Program-made: the position numbers and the translations under genes
Assembly (NCBI GenBank): GCA_001778545.1
Contig: MFHJ01000036.1
Location: 11,674 to 24,000 of the forward strand
Origin: Candidatus Giovannonibacteria bacterium RIFCSPHIGHO2_02_43_16
GTDB lineage: Bacteria; Patescibacteriota; Minisyncoccia; JACPKW01; UBA11713
Reading direction: 5' to 3'
Length of the DNA: 12,327 bases
Shown here: positions 4,898 through 11,024 of the stretch, in pieces
Numbering within the stretch: the first letter of the stretch is position 1
How the letters are laid out: each line of letters starts with the position of its first letter
Notes under the pieces: model-generated
What the model was told of the DNA's origin: nothing
What the model saw: only the letters and a program-made list of their open reading frames with translations
Databases searched by the model: none

Positions 4898-5532
4898 GCA
4901 TTGATATTGGGGGCTCGAAGATACGGTTTCTTTACGGCGGGAAATTTAAGGAATTCAGCACTCCCAAGACGAAAAGAGGATTTATAGATCTGATCAAAAA
5001 ATTCCCGCGGGCGGATAAAGTTGGGATTTCTGTCGCGGGGGTCGTAAATGGGACTAGAGTTAAAATTAGTCCGAATATTAAGTATTTGAAAAATTTCGAT
5101 TTTAGAAAAATATTTAAGCGCGTAAAAGTTGATAATGATGCGCGATGTTTTTTGCGTGCAGAAATTCGGTGGCTTAGCCACTACTTAGTGGCTAAGCCAC
5201 CAAGTAAGATTTTTGGGATAACAATCGGAACAGGGATCGGACGCGCTTTTTCTGGCAAGAAAATAAAATCATTCGAATATCCTGAAAGGTGGGAAAAAGA
5301 GTACCAGAAAATTCGCGATTCGAAAGATGATCAAAAACTTGCTCGATATCTGGGAGTAAGGTTGAATTTAATTATCAAAAAATATAGATCCAATTCAGTT
5401 ATTTTAGGCGGAGGGGTTTTAGGGCGAAAAGGATTTTTCGAGATGTTAAAAAAGAGATTATCAGTAGAAGCGATAAAGGCGCGTTTTGGCATAAGAGCGG
5501 GGGCTATTGGCGCGGCAATGCTATGGAATTAA
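4870..5532 (+). CDS. Short ROK-family sugar kinase-like protein
   Basis: The start at 4870 (MERGKKAILGIDIGGSKIRF) fits the ROK/hexokinase fold, with the N-terminal phosphate loop at once after the start; the earlier ATG at 4816 adds residues lying inside the hydrolase gene. Visible motifs are LGIDIGGSKIRF (phosphate 1), VGISVAGVVNG, VDNDARCFLRAE (the expected catalytic Asp region), FGITIGTGIGRAF (phosphate 2) and VILGGGVLG (adenosine-site glycines). At 220 residues it is much shorter than the usual ~300, and the zinc-binding CxCGxxGC signature is absent. It may therefore be an atypical kinase, for example for glucose or an aminosugar released by the neighbouring hydrolases, or a degenerate regulator-like ROK protein. 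A perfect 16-bp inverted repeat (5168-5201) interrupts it between the catalytic region and phosphate 2, encoding IRWLSHYLVAKPPSK. It overlaps both neighbours. Confidence 0.78.
   Translation: MERGKKAILGIDIGGSKIRFLYGGKFKEFSTPKTKRGFIDLIKKFPRADKVGISVAGVVNGTRVKISPNIKYLKNFDFRKIFKRVKVDNDARCFLRAEIRWLSHYLVAKPPSKIFGITIGTGIGRAFSGKKIKSFEYPERWEKEYQKIRDSKDDQKLARYLGVRLNLIIKKYRSNSVILGGGVLGRKGFFEMLKKRLSVEAIKARFGIRAGAIGAAMLWN
5168..5201 (+). repeat. Perfect 16-bp inverted repeat inside the ROK gene
   Basis: GGTGGCTTAGCCACTA (5168-5183) and TAGTGGCTAAGCCACC (5186-5201) are exact reverse complements separated by 2 bp. Each arm is itself partly palindromic (TGGCTTAGCCA). The element stays in frame and sits at a surface-loop position of the predicted fold. 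I see no second copy in this window. It resembles small palindromic elements inserted in coding sequence, but its origin is unproven. Confidence 0.85.
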
Positions 5533-6752
5533 AATTCCCAAAAAATTTTCTCTGGGGCGCGGCGACGTCAGCGCATCAGGTTGAAGGAAACAACCATAAC
5601 GATTGGTCGGAGTGGGAAAAAGAAAATGCCCAACGGCTTTCAAAAGCGAGCGGCGGGAAATATCCGCCGGAAAATTATATTTCCGGGCGCGCCTGCGATC
5701 ATTACAACCGCTTCCGCGAAGATTTTGACATCGCAAAACGACTCGGCTATAACGGGCACCGTTTTTCTATCGAATGGTCTCGTATCGAGCCCGAGGAAGG
5801 GAAATTTGATATTGAAGAAATAGAACACTATCGGGAGGTTATCAAGGCTCTTCGCGAACGGGGGTTAGAACCGTTTGCGACACTTTGGCACTCAACAAAT
5901 CCGATTTGGATAAGAGATATTGGAGGGTGGGAAAATTCTAAAACCGCGGATTATTTTGCGAGATATGTTGAGAAAATTATTAAATCATACCCGGACGTAA
6001 AATACTGGCTGACATTTAATGAGCCAACAGTTTACGCAGGATTGGGATATATTCAGGGAACACAGCCCCCTTGGGTAAAAAGCATGCGCCGCGGCAATAC
6101 GGTTTTTAAGAATTTTGTAAAAGCGCATAGACTTGCTTATCAAACAATACATAAAAATAACAAAAATGCTTCGGTCGGTTTCGCGCATCATTTAGTATAT
6201 ATGGTTCCAAAAAATAATCTGCCTTGGAATCGGCTTGCGGTCAGGATACTCGAATATATTAGGAATTGGAGATTTTTAAACGCGGTTAAGAAAAATTGCG
6301 ACTTTATAGGTATTCAATTTTATCAATCACAATCCATCGATATTTCGTTAAAACATGGAAAATGGGGGCCGATAAGTGCCTTGCCGATTTCATGGAAACC
6401 AATTGATGATTTAGGATGGGCAATTAACCCGGAGGGCATTTATCACCTACTTAAAAAGACGTCTAAATACGGCAAACCGATATTTATTACGGAAAGCGGA
6501 ATCGCGGATGCGAAAGATACAAATCGGCCAAGATTTATTGAAGAAACTTTAAACTGGGTTTCTAAGGCTATTAAAGAAAGAATAGATGTGCGCGGATATT
6601 TCCATTGGGCCTTTATGGATAATTTTGAGATACCGGAATTGCGTGGGTTCTGGCCGAGATTCGGTTTGATCGCGATTGATTACAAAACTCTTGAACGCAA
6701 GATCAGGCCAAGCGCTTATAAATTTAAGGAAATTATCGAGAGCCAAAAATGA
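5523..6752 (+). CDS. Glycoside hydrolase family 1 beta-glycosidase
   Basis: This is a clear GH1 retaining beta-glycosidase, hydrolysing terminal beta-linked glucose or related sugars. At 409 residues it is a little shorter than the usual 440-480. The N-terminal signature FPKNFLWGAATSAHQVEG is intact. GYNGHRFSIEWSRIEPEEG, LWHSTNPIWI and YWLTFNEPTV follow, giving acid/base E167. FITESGIAD supplies nucleophile E324, with Ser-Gly where Asn-Gly is most common. The C-terminal aglycone region GYFHWAFMDNFEI and FGLIAIDY are also typical. There is no signal peptide, so it is cytoplasmic. The gene overlaps the ROK gene by 10 bp and the glycosyltransferase by 4 bp (ATGA). With an imported substrate and a sugar kinase next door, a hydrolyse-then-phosphorylate route is plausible. 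Confidence 0.95.
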   Translation: MELKFPKNFLWGAATSAHQVEGNNHNDWSEWEKENAQRLSKASGGKYPPENYISGRACDHYNRFREDFDIAKRLGYNGHRFSIEWSRIEPEEGKFDIEEIEHYREVIKALRERGLEPFATLWHSTNPIWIRDIGGWENSKTADYFARYVEKIIKSYPDVKYWLTFNEPTVYAGLGYIQGTQPPWVKSMRRGNTVFKNFVKAHRLAYQTIHKNNKNASVGFAHHLVYMVPKNNLPWNRLAVRILEYIRNWRFLNAVKKNCDFIGIQFYQSQSIDISLKHGKWGPISALPISWKPIDDLGWAINPEGIYHLLKKTSKYGKPIFITESGIADAKDTNRPRFIEETLNWVSKAIKERIDVRGYFHWAFMDNFEIPELRGFWPRFGLIAIDYKTLERKIRPSAYKFKEIIESQK

Positions 6753-7450
6753 ACCCAAAATTTTCTATAGTTACACCGGCGTATAATGGAAAAGAATTTT
6801 TGCGAAAGACTGCCCTTGCTTTAAGAAAGAGTATTGTTCAGCCGCTACGATATATCGTAGTGGACGATTATTCTTCTGACGGAACATCCGAGATGCTAAA
6901 AAAAGAATTTCCGGAGGTAGTCGTGATTCACAACGATAAAAATTTAGGACCGACGGTATCCCGCAATCAAGGCGCCAGAGAAGCCGATGGAGATTATTTA
7001 ATTTTTATGGATAATGATATTCTCGTCCGCGAAGATTCTCTAAAAAAATTACTCTCTTTTTTAACAAAAACCGAAGATGCCGGAATGGTAGGAGGAAAAC
7101 TTATTAACAAAGAGGGCAAAAGCGTTTTCTATAACATGGGAAATATTTTTCGCGGATTTATATCCGATTACTCGAGCTCGATTGAAGTCGGGTGGATTAT
7201 TGAAAGTTTTATCGCTGTTCGAAGGGATTTATTTGAAAAGTTAGGAGGGTTTGACGAGGATTATTTTATGTTTGGCGAAGGCCCCGATCTTTCCGAGCGG
7301 ATGAGAAAGGAGGGGTATAAGACTTATTTCGTACATGACGCGATAGTAGATATGCTCGAAGGCCATACCCATCCAAAATGGAAGCGTAGAATCTGGCTTT
7401 GGGCTGCAATTTGGAAATTTTTTATTAAACATAGGCTGAAATTCGGCTAA
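6749..7450 (+). CDS. Family 2 glycosyltransferase
   Basis: This is a GT-A-fold glycosyltransferase of family GT2, transferring a sugar from a nucleotide-sugar donor. The N-terminal FSIVTPAYNGKEFLRKT and YIVVDDYSSDGTSEML form the nucleotide-binding part. GPTVSRNQGAREADGDYLIFMDNDI carries the metal-binding acidic motif (D-N-D), and GGFDEDYFMFGEGPDLSERM supplies the second acidic motif with the probable catalytic residues, as in rhamnosyltransferase-like GT2 enzymes. At 233 residues it is compact. It lacks transmembrane helices; the C-terminal WKRRIWLWAAIWKFFIKHRLKFG is basic and aromatic, suiting peripheral membrane attachment. The start overlaps the GH1 stop as ATGA, so it is translationally coupled. 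The acceptor is unknown; a surface polysaccharide or glycolipid is likely. It is the last gene of the operon. Confidence 0.92.
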   Translation: MNPKFSIVTPAYNGKEFLRKTALALRKSIVQPLRYIVVDDYSSDGTSEMLKKEFPEVVVIHNDKNLGPTVSRNQGAREADGDYLIFMDNDILVREDSLKKLLSFLTKTEDAGMVGGKLINKEGKSVFYNMGNIFRGFISDYSSSIEVGWIIESFIAVRRDLFEKLGGFDEDYFMFGEGPDLSERMRKEGYKTYFVHDAIVDMLEGHTHPKWKRRIWLWAAIWKFFIKHRLKFG

Positions 7451-7488
7451 TATTTGTCCACAATGCCGTCGAACGGGGGATGAAAATA

Positions 7489-7497
7489 TGCTATAAT
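7489..7497 (+). promoter_or_regulatory. Extended -10 promoter
   Basis: TGCTATAAT (7489-7497) is a perfect TATAAT preceded by the extended TGn element. At the -35 distance only TCGAAC (7469-7474) is found, as often with extended -10 promoters. The leader to the ATG at 7556 would be about 52 nt. Confidence 0.65.
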
Positions 7498-7555
7498 ATA
7501 GGCAATTGGCCCAAAGGTCGATTAATTAAAGGGCAAACCGAATAAACTTGAATTT

Positions 7556-8236
7556 ATGTATATAGAAACTTGGGGAGACGCATTGATCCTTTCTTTTAAT
7601 GAATTATGGACAGGCGTAGCTTCGTTCGCGCCGCGATTAGTCGCGGCCGTTGTTATTTTTGTTGTCGGCTGGGTTATCGCGCACGCTTTGGGGAAAGTTG
7701 TTGAACAGATTCTCCGCTCGCTAAAGATAGATAAAGCTCTGCAATCCCTAGGGGTTGAAGAGCCGATTGAGAGAGCTGGAATTAAATTAGATGTCGGCGT
7801 GTTTATCGGGGCGCTAGTAAAATGGTTTGTCATAGTCGTATTTCTTACTGCGACAGTCGATGTGCTTGGCTTGACTCAGGTAACAGACTTTCTGAAGGAC
7901 GATGTGCTCGGATATCTTCCAAATGTATTCGTGGCGGCGATGATATTGGTCGTCGCAGCTTTGATTGCGGACGCGGTCGGTAAGCTTGTTACTGGTTCCG
8001 CTAAGGCGGCAAATCTTCCGTCGTCCGGATTTCTGGGCGGAGTATCAAGGTGGGCGATCTGGGTATTTGCGATCCTCGCGGCATTGTATCAGCTGGGAAT
8101 CGCGGGACCGATGGTTCAGACGCTATTCATCGGAATTGTCGGCGCTTTGGCGCTTGGTCTTGGACTTGCATTCGGACTTGGCGGAAAAGACGCGGCGGCG
8201 AAATACCTCGAACGCTTGAGGCAGGATATCAGATAA
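7556..8236 (+). CDS. MscS-like 'conserved TM helix' membrane protein
   Basis: The 226-residue product has about five membrane helices: LVAAVVIFVVGWVIAHALG (~28-46), VFIGALVKWFVIVVFLTATV (~82-101), FVAAMILVVAALIADAVG (~125-142), VSRWAIWVFAILAALYQLGI (~160-179) and TLFIGIVGALALGLGLAFGL (~190-209). It ends in GGKDAAAKYLERLRQDI. The paired helices with amphipathic ends (GKVVEQILRSLKIDKAL; ADAVGKLVTGSAKAA) and the terminal LAFGLGGKDAA are typical of the conserved TM-helix family related to the pore helix of small mechanosensitive channels. The cytoplasmic beta/vestibule domain of true MscS is absent, so ion-channel activity is uncertain. The start codon has no strong ribosome binding site. It is a single gene between an extended -10 promoter and a strong terminator. 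Confidence 0.85.
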   Translation: MYIETWGDALILSFNELWTGVASFAPRLVAAVVIFVVGWVIAHALGKVVEQILRSLKIDKALQSLGVEEPIERAGIKLDVGVFIGALVKWFVIVVFLTATVDVLGLTQVTDFLKDDVLGYLPNVFVAAMILVVAALIADAVGKLVTGSAKAANLPSSGFLGGVSRWAIWVFAILAALYQLGIAGPMVQTLFIGIVGALALGLGLAFGLGGKDAAAKYLERLRQDIR

Positions 8237-8259
8237 ATCTTTAGAAATTACCGTACTCG

Positions 8260-8296
8260 CAAATCCCTCCGAGGTACCTCGGAGGGATTTGTTTTT
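8260..8296 (+). terminator. Strong intrinsic terminator
   Basis: A perfect 14-bp stem (8260-8273 with 8278-8291) closes on GTAC and is followed by TTTTT. It ends the 7556-8236 unit. Between here and 8370 I see no gene or clear site. Confidence 0.92.
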
Positions 8297-8370
8297 GTAC
8301 AAGTTAAAGTAGCTATCTCATATCTACGCTATCGCGCAAATACGAAATAGTTGATTTTAAATTTTGAAAA

Positions 8371-8404
8371 TAAAAAGCGGGGCGGATCCTTTCGGTATCC
8401 GCCC
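8371..8404 (-). terminator. Intrinsic terminator for the minus-strand mini-gene
   Basis: On the minus strand, GGGCGGAT (8404-8397) pairs with ATCCGCCC (8387-8380) around a 9-nt loop. After CGC comes TTTTTA (complement of 8376-8371). Confidence 0.8.
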
Positions 8405-8420
8405 GCGCGGTTGCGAACTT

Positions 8421-8651
8421 TTATTCGATTCCCTTGACGATAGCTAAAACGATGGCCAAAAGTCCTGCAACAACTGCGACCCCGATCGCAAGGCCAAATT
8501 CGAATCCTAGCAAAGTTCCCGAAACTCCAATGAGCACAGGGGGATTTAGCCAGCTTTTTAGAAATCTTCCATCTGGGGCTTGGCTAGCCAATCTTTGATT
8601 ATTTTCGACATTTTCCCGCACCTCCTTTCCGGGTAAGATAATTTTGTCCAT
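8421..8651 (-). CDS. Small membrane protein (76 aa)
   Basis: I do not recognise the family. The N-terminal ~34 residues are charged (DKIILPGKEVRENVENNQ, APDGRFLKSWL). The C-terminal half is one long or two close hydrophobic segments, PVLIGVSGTLLGFEFGLA and IGVAVVAGLLAIVLAIVKG. It is therefore a small integral membrane protein. The start at 8651 has only a weak AAGGG. A far better ribosome binding site, AAGGAGGTG (8627-8619), serves an ATG at 8611 in another frame, which opens a 17-codon ORF (MSKIIKDWLAKPQMEDF) that stops just before the hydrophobic part. Either the mini-ORF is a real translated peptide, or the reading frame has been shifted here by mutation, sequencing error or recoding. The unit is bounded by promoter 8749-8777 and terminator 8371-8404. 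Confidence 0.6.
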   Translation of the reverse strand: MDKIILPGKEVRENVENNQRLASQAPDGRFLKSWLNPPVLIGVSGTLLGFEFGLAIGVAVVAGLLAIVLAIVKGIE

Positions 8652-8668
8652 GTACGAACCCTTGGAGA

Positions 8669-8743
8669 TTAACCTTTGAATCCGAACACCCTAGAATTCA
8701 GAAAGTGTTCGGATTGAGGGCTCCGCGTAGGCCTCCTTTTCAC
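8669..8743 (-). CDS. Short, apparently leaderless ORF (24 codons) upstream of the membrane mini-gene
   Basis: A GTG at 8743 lies 5-7 bases past the -10 element, at the expected transcription start. It opens a 24-codon frame beginning MKRRPTRSPQSEHF, passing through NSRVFGFKG and ending TAA at 8671-8669, 17 bases before the ATG of the 76-aa gene. Its second half coincides with an 11-bp hairpin (8679-8689 with 8705-8715). Placement and size suggest a regulatory upstream ORF, but composition gives no clear amino-acid signal and the call is tentative. Confidence 0.4.
   Translation of the reverse strand: MKRRPTRSPQSEHFLNSRVFGFKG
8679..8715 (-). promoter_or_regulatory. Leader hairpin of the membrane mini-gene
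   Basis: AATCCGAACAC (8715-8705 on the minus strand) pairs perfectly with GTGTTCGGATT (8689-8679) over a 15-nt loop. No T run follows, so it is not an intrinsic terminator. It may affect translation or stability of the downstream gene. Confidence 0.6.
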
Positions 8744-8748
8744 TTTGG

Positions 8749-8777
8749 ATACTATAGTAATTCGGCAATTTTGTCAA
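8749..8777 (-). promoter_or_regulatory. Promoter of the minus-strand mini-gene unit
   Basis: Minus strand: consensus -35 TTGACA (8777-8772), 17-bp spacer, -10 TAGTAT (8754-8749), within TATAGTAT. Expected start is near 8742. Confidence 0.75.
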
Positions 8778-8804
8778 GTTTTCTGTGTGATCTTTCCTAC
8801 GCCC

Positions 8805-8832
8805 TTGACTCCTAAAAACAGCCGTATATAAT
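8805..8832 (+). promoter_or_regulatory. Strong promoter upstream of the 23S rRNA region
   Basis: TTGACT (8805-8810), 16-bp spacer, perfect TATAAT (8827-8832); expected start near 8839. It is the best rightward promoter before the 23S gene and diverges from the 8749-8777 promoter. Confidence 0.7.
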
Positions 8833-8845
8833 GGAAACACAATCT

Positions 8846-8887
8846 ATGATGAATTTATTAACTAAAACCAAACTTAGAAGCGGATAA
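8846..8887 (+). CDS. Short leader ORF (13 codons) before the 23S leader terminator
   Basis: ATG at 8846 (with a second ATG at 8849) opens MMNLLTKTKLRSG and stops at TAA 8885-8887. It begins only a few bases after the predicted transcription start and its last codons are the antiterminator strand of the structure at 8877-8935, the same arrangement as the Phe-rich leader at 2437. The content (3 Leu, 2 Thr, 2 Lys) does not clearly name a sensed amino acid. Translation is not demonstrated. Confidence 0.4.
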   Translation: MMNLLTKTKLRSG

Positions 8888-8935
8888 TATCTGGCCAAAT
8901 CTTGGCGTATAAATCCGCTTCAAGGCGGATTTTTT
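8877..8935 (+). promoter_or_regulatory. Attenuator-like terminator/antiterminator upstream of 23S rRNA
   Basis: The terminator stem is AAATCCGC (8911-8918) with GCGGATTT (8925-8932), closing on TTCAAG, with a T run 8930-8935. GAAGCGGAT (8877-8885) is perfectly complementary to ATCCGCTTC (8913-8921) and would block that stem. A small hairpin GCCAA/TTGGC (8894-8906) lies between. The upstream strand overlaps the end of the 8846-8887 ORF. Confidence 0.6.
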
Positions 8936-9120
8936 AGTTGAATATATAGTAGATTGCCTGGACTGAACGTTGACAATTTGCAAAATGTATCCCGACCAAA
9001 AGTCGGGATCCTCAATTTCCTAAAGGGAAATTGGGAAGCACCAAAATTAAAATAGAGAAACTTAAATTAGAAAAATGCTTTGATTTGATGTTCTAGTGGT
9101 AGAGCATTTGAATCGGAGCG
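8936..9120 (+). other. Leader immediately upstream of 23S rRNA
   Basis: No protein gene, tRNA or 16S rRNA is visible here. Three hairpins are: ATCCCGAC/GTCGGGAT (8989-8996, 9002-9009), CAATTTCC/GGAAATTG (9013-9020, 9026-9033), and AAATGCT/AGCATTT (9073-9079, 9103-9109). TGCTTTGA at 9076-9083 vaguely resembles a boxA antitermination element. These are probably part of pre-23S processing or antitermination; the partner strand at the 3' end of 23S lies outside the window. Confidence 0.45.
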
Positions 9121-9661
9121 GGTTAATAAGGGCGTATGGTGGATGCCTAGGGTTTCGAAGGCGATGAAGGACGTAGCGTGACTGCGATAAGCGTCGGGGA
9201 GATGTCTAGCAATCTTTGATCCGGCGATGTCCGAATGAGGCAACTCAATTCGAGTAATGTCGAATTACTTTACGAGTAACTGCGTAAAGAGTAAACCTGG
9301 GGAAGTAAAACATTTCAGTACCCAGAGGAAAAGAAAACAAAAATACATTCCCTAAGTAGCGGCGAGCGAAAAGGGATCAGCCCAAACCTCGTTCTACTAT
9401 CTAGAATTTATTCTTTGTAGTAGGGCGTGGGGTAGTAAGAAATAGACTTTCCGGAGCGTATAGCTATGTTCCAGGAAGGGAGTTTAGAAATATAAAAGTT
9501 GTTTAATGGAACGGTCCTGGAAAGGCCGGCCAAAGAGGGTAATAGCCCCGTACTTGAAAAACCTTTTATGCTCCTTGTCTATTATCTTGAGTACTTCGAG
9601 AACAAGATAAGCTCGGAGGAAGCAGGGAGGACTACTCTCCTAAGGCTAAATACTTCGAAAC

Positions 9662-9700
<39 letters not shown>

Positions 9701-10443
9701 AAGCCCGGTGAGGGCAGTGAAATAGTACCTGAAACCATATGCCTACAAGGAGTCGAAGTGGTTATGTCGTAAGACGAACCATAACGGCGTGCCTATTGAA
9801 GAATGAGCCAACGAGTTATTGTGCATTGCTAGTCTAATCCCGTTCGCGGGAGGAGGCATAGGGAAACCGAGTGTTAACAGCGCGCGAGCAGTGTGTAATA
9901 GACCCGAAGCCGGGTGAGCTACCCCAGATCAGGTTGAATGTCTCCGAAAGGAGGCAGGAGGACCGAACCGGTTGGTCGTACAACGCCATCGGATGAATTT
10001 GGGGTAGGAGTGAAAAGCTAATCGAACCCGGGAATAGCTGGTTCTCTCCGAAATAGCTTTTGGGCTAGCGTCCAGTTTATCTTTGCAGGTAGAGCTACTG
10101 GAAGGTTCGTAAAGGGAGAAATCTCGACGGACCTACCAAACTCCGAATGGCAGAGGTTTTAGCTGGCCAGTCAGACTACGGGGGCTAAGCTCCGTCGGTC
10201 AAAAGGGCAACAGCCCGGATCTCAATCTAAGGCCCCTAAATTGTGTCTAAGTGTAAGTGAGGCGGTGAGGTTTCTATAACAGCGAGGAGGTTGGCTTAGA
10301 AGCAGCAATCCTTGAAAGAGTGCGTAACAGCTCACTCGTCAAGAGACCTTGCGCCGCAGATGATCGGGACTAAGACACATGCCGAAGGTGAGGAATTGGT
10401 GCTTGAATTTTGGATTAAATAAAAATTGTTTGTTGGAGGTAAA

Positions 10444-10677
10444 ATGGATCATAGAGACGATCTCGATCTAATCGAAATGGAAGTAAAAAGGGGGATTTTC
10501 TTCGAAGTTGTCTACAAGGAAATAGCGAAGCGCGGGGTAGATCGAAAGCAAATTCCACCGCATATCCACAAAAAACTCTTCTCGGAAGTTCAAGAGGCAA
10601 CGAGAAACTTGTCAAAAGAATTGCAATCAGCAATCTTTGAAATGACCAGAACAGGCGTAATGAAAGATTTCCCATAG
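10444..10677 (+). CDS. Hypothetical protein 1 of the 23S intervening sequence (77 aa)
   Basis: Unrecognised. I start it at the ATG 10444, preceded by GGAGGT at 10435-10440; a TTG at 10426 in frame is less likely. The product is small, charged and predicted almost wholly helical: MDHRDDLDLIEMEVKRGIFF, EVVYKEIAKRGVDRKQIPPH, then a long amphipathic helix IHKKLFSEVQEATRNLSKEL and QSAIFEMTRTGVMKDFP. It lacks the usual S23 intervening-sequence protein look and has no nuclease motif. Being inside an rRNA transcript, it would have to be translated from precursor or excised RNA. The following ORF starts 13 bp after its stop with an excellent ribosome binding site, so the two look like a deliberate gene pair; cooperation as a complex is possible but unproven. 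Confidence 0.65.
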   Translation: MDHRDDLDLIEMEVKRGIFFEVVYKEIAKRGVDRKQIPPHIHKKLFSEVQEATRNLSKELQSAIFEMTRTGVMKDFP

Positions 10678-10690
10678 AAAGGAGAACGCG

Positions 10691-10975
10691 ATGGCAGAGA
10701 AACTGAAACCGTTTGAGCAGAGAGTGAAAGATATATTCGATGCGGAATTTTTTAGCGTTAGGTGGAATCGGGAAGGTTGGCCACTGGAAGCAGAACATGC
10801 GCTCGGCCGCGCATTGACGCGAATTGCGGGAGATTTGGAGTATCTTTATCAGAAGACGCCAGGCGCAAAGAAAGAGCCGTCAGTAGATGAGATGATAGAA
10901 GCTCTACGTCGAGATCTGCTGGATGAAAAATTCCAAACCGATAACGTCCGTTGGGTAAAAACGCCAGCTGAATAG
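10691..10975 (+). CDS. Hypothetical protein 2 of the 23S intervening sequence (94 aa)
   Basis: Unrecognised. The ATG at 10691 has a textbook AAAGGAG six bases upstream. The 94 residues are soluble and mainly helical: AEKLKPFEQRVKDIFDAEFF, a Trp-containing turn (SVRWNREGWPLEAEHALG), helix RALTRIAGDLEYLYQKTP, a basic linker GAKKEPS, then VDEMIEALRRDLLDEKF and a tail NVRWVKTPAE. No metal-binding, nuclease or membrane motif is seen. Charge is mixed, so RNA binding is not evident from sequence alone. It ends 17 bp before the internal hairpin at 10993. The pairing with ORF 1 recalls small two-gene modules, including toxin-antitoxin pairs, but nothing specific supports that reading. Confidence 0.65.
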   Translation: MAEKLKPFEQRVKDIFDAEFFSVRWNREGWPLEAEHALGRALTRIAGDLEYLYQKTPGAKKEPSVDEMIEALRRDLLDEKFQTDNVRWVKTPAE

Positions 10976-10992
10976 TTCCAAAGATCATAAAT

Positions 10993-11024
10993 GGCAACTC
11001 TGAGCAGAGATGTTCAGAGTTGCC
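10993..11024 (+). repeat. Inverted repeat abutting the 3' arm of the intervening sequence
   Basis: GGCAACTCTGA (10993-11003) pairs perfectly with TCAGAGTTGCC (11014-11024) over a 10-nt loop. The hairpin ends exactly where the 21-bp helix-45 arm begins (11025), so the two helices could stack. No T run follows, so it is not an intrinsic terminator. Confidence 0.8.

Noticed and set aside
7965..8244. Alternative frames within the 7556-8236 gene
   Set aside because: They are shadows of the membrane-protein frame, which has clear hydrophobic periodicity and family features.
8970..8975. TTGACA as a second 23S promoter
   Set aside because: No acceptable -10 box occurs 15-19 bp downstream; the region there forms hairpins instead.
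9090..9120. tRNA-like stretch (TTCTAGTGGTAGAGC) just before 23S
   Set aside because: It looks like a D arm but no acceptor, anticodon or T arm can be formed around it, and its bases pair better in the hairpin 9073-9109.
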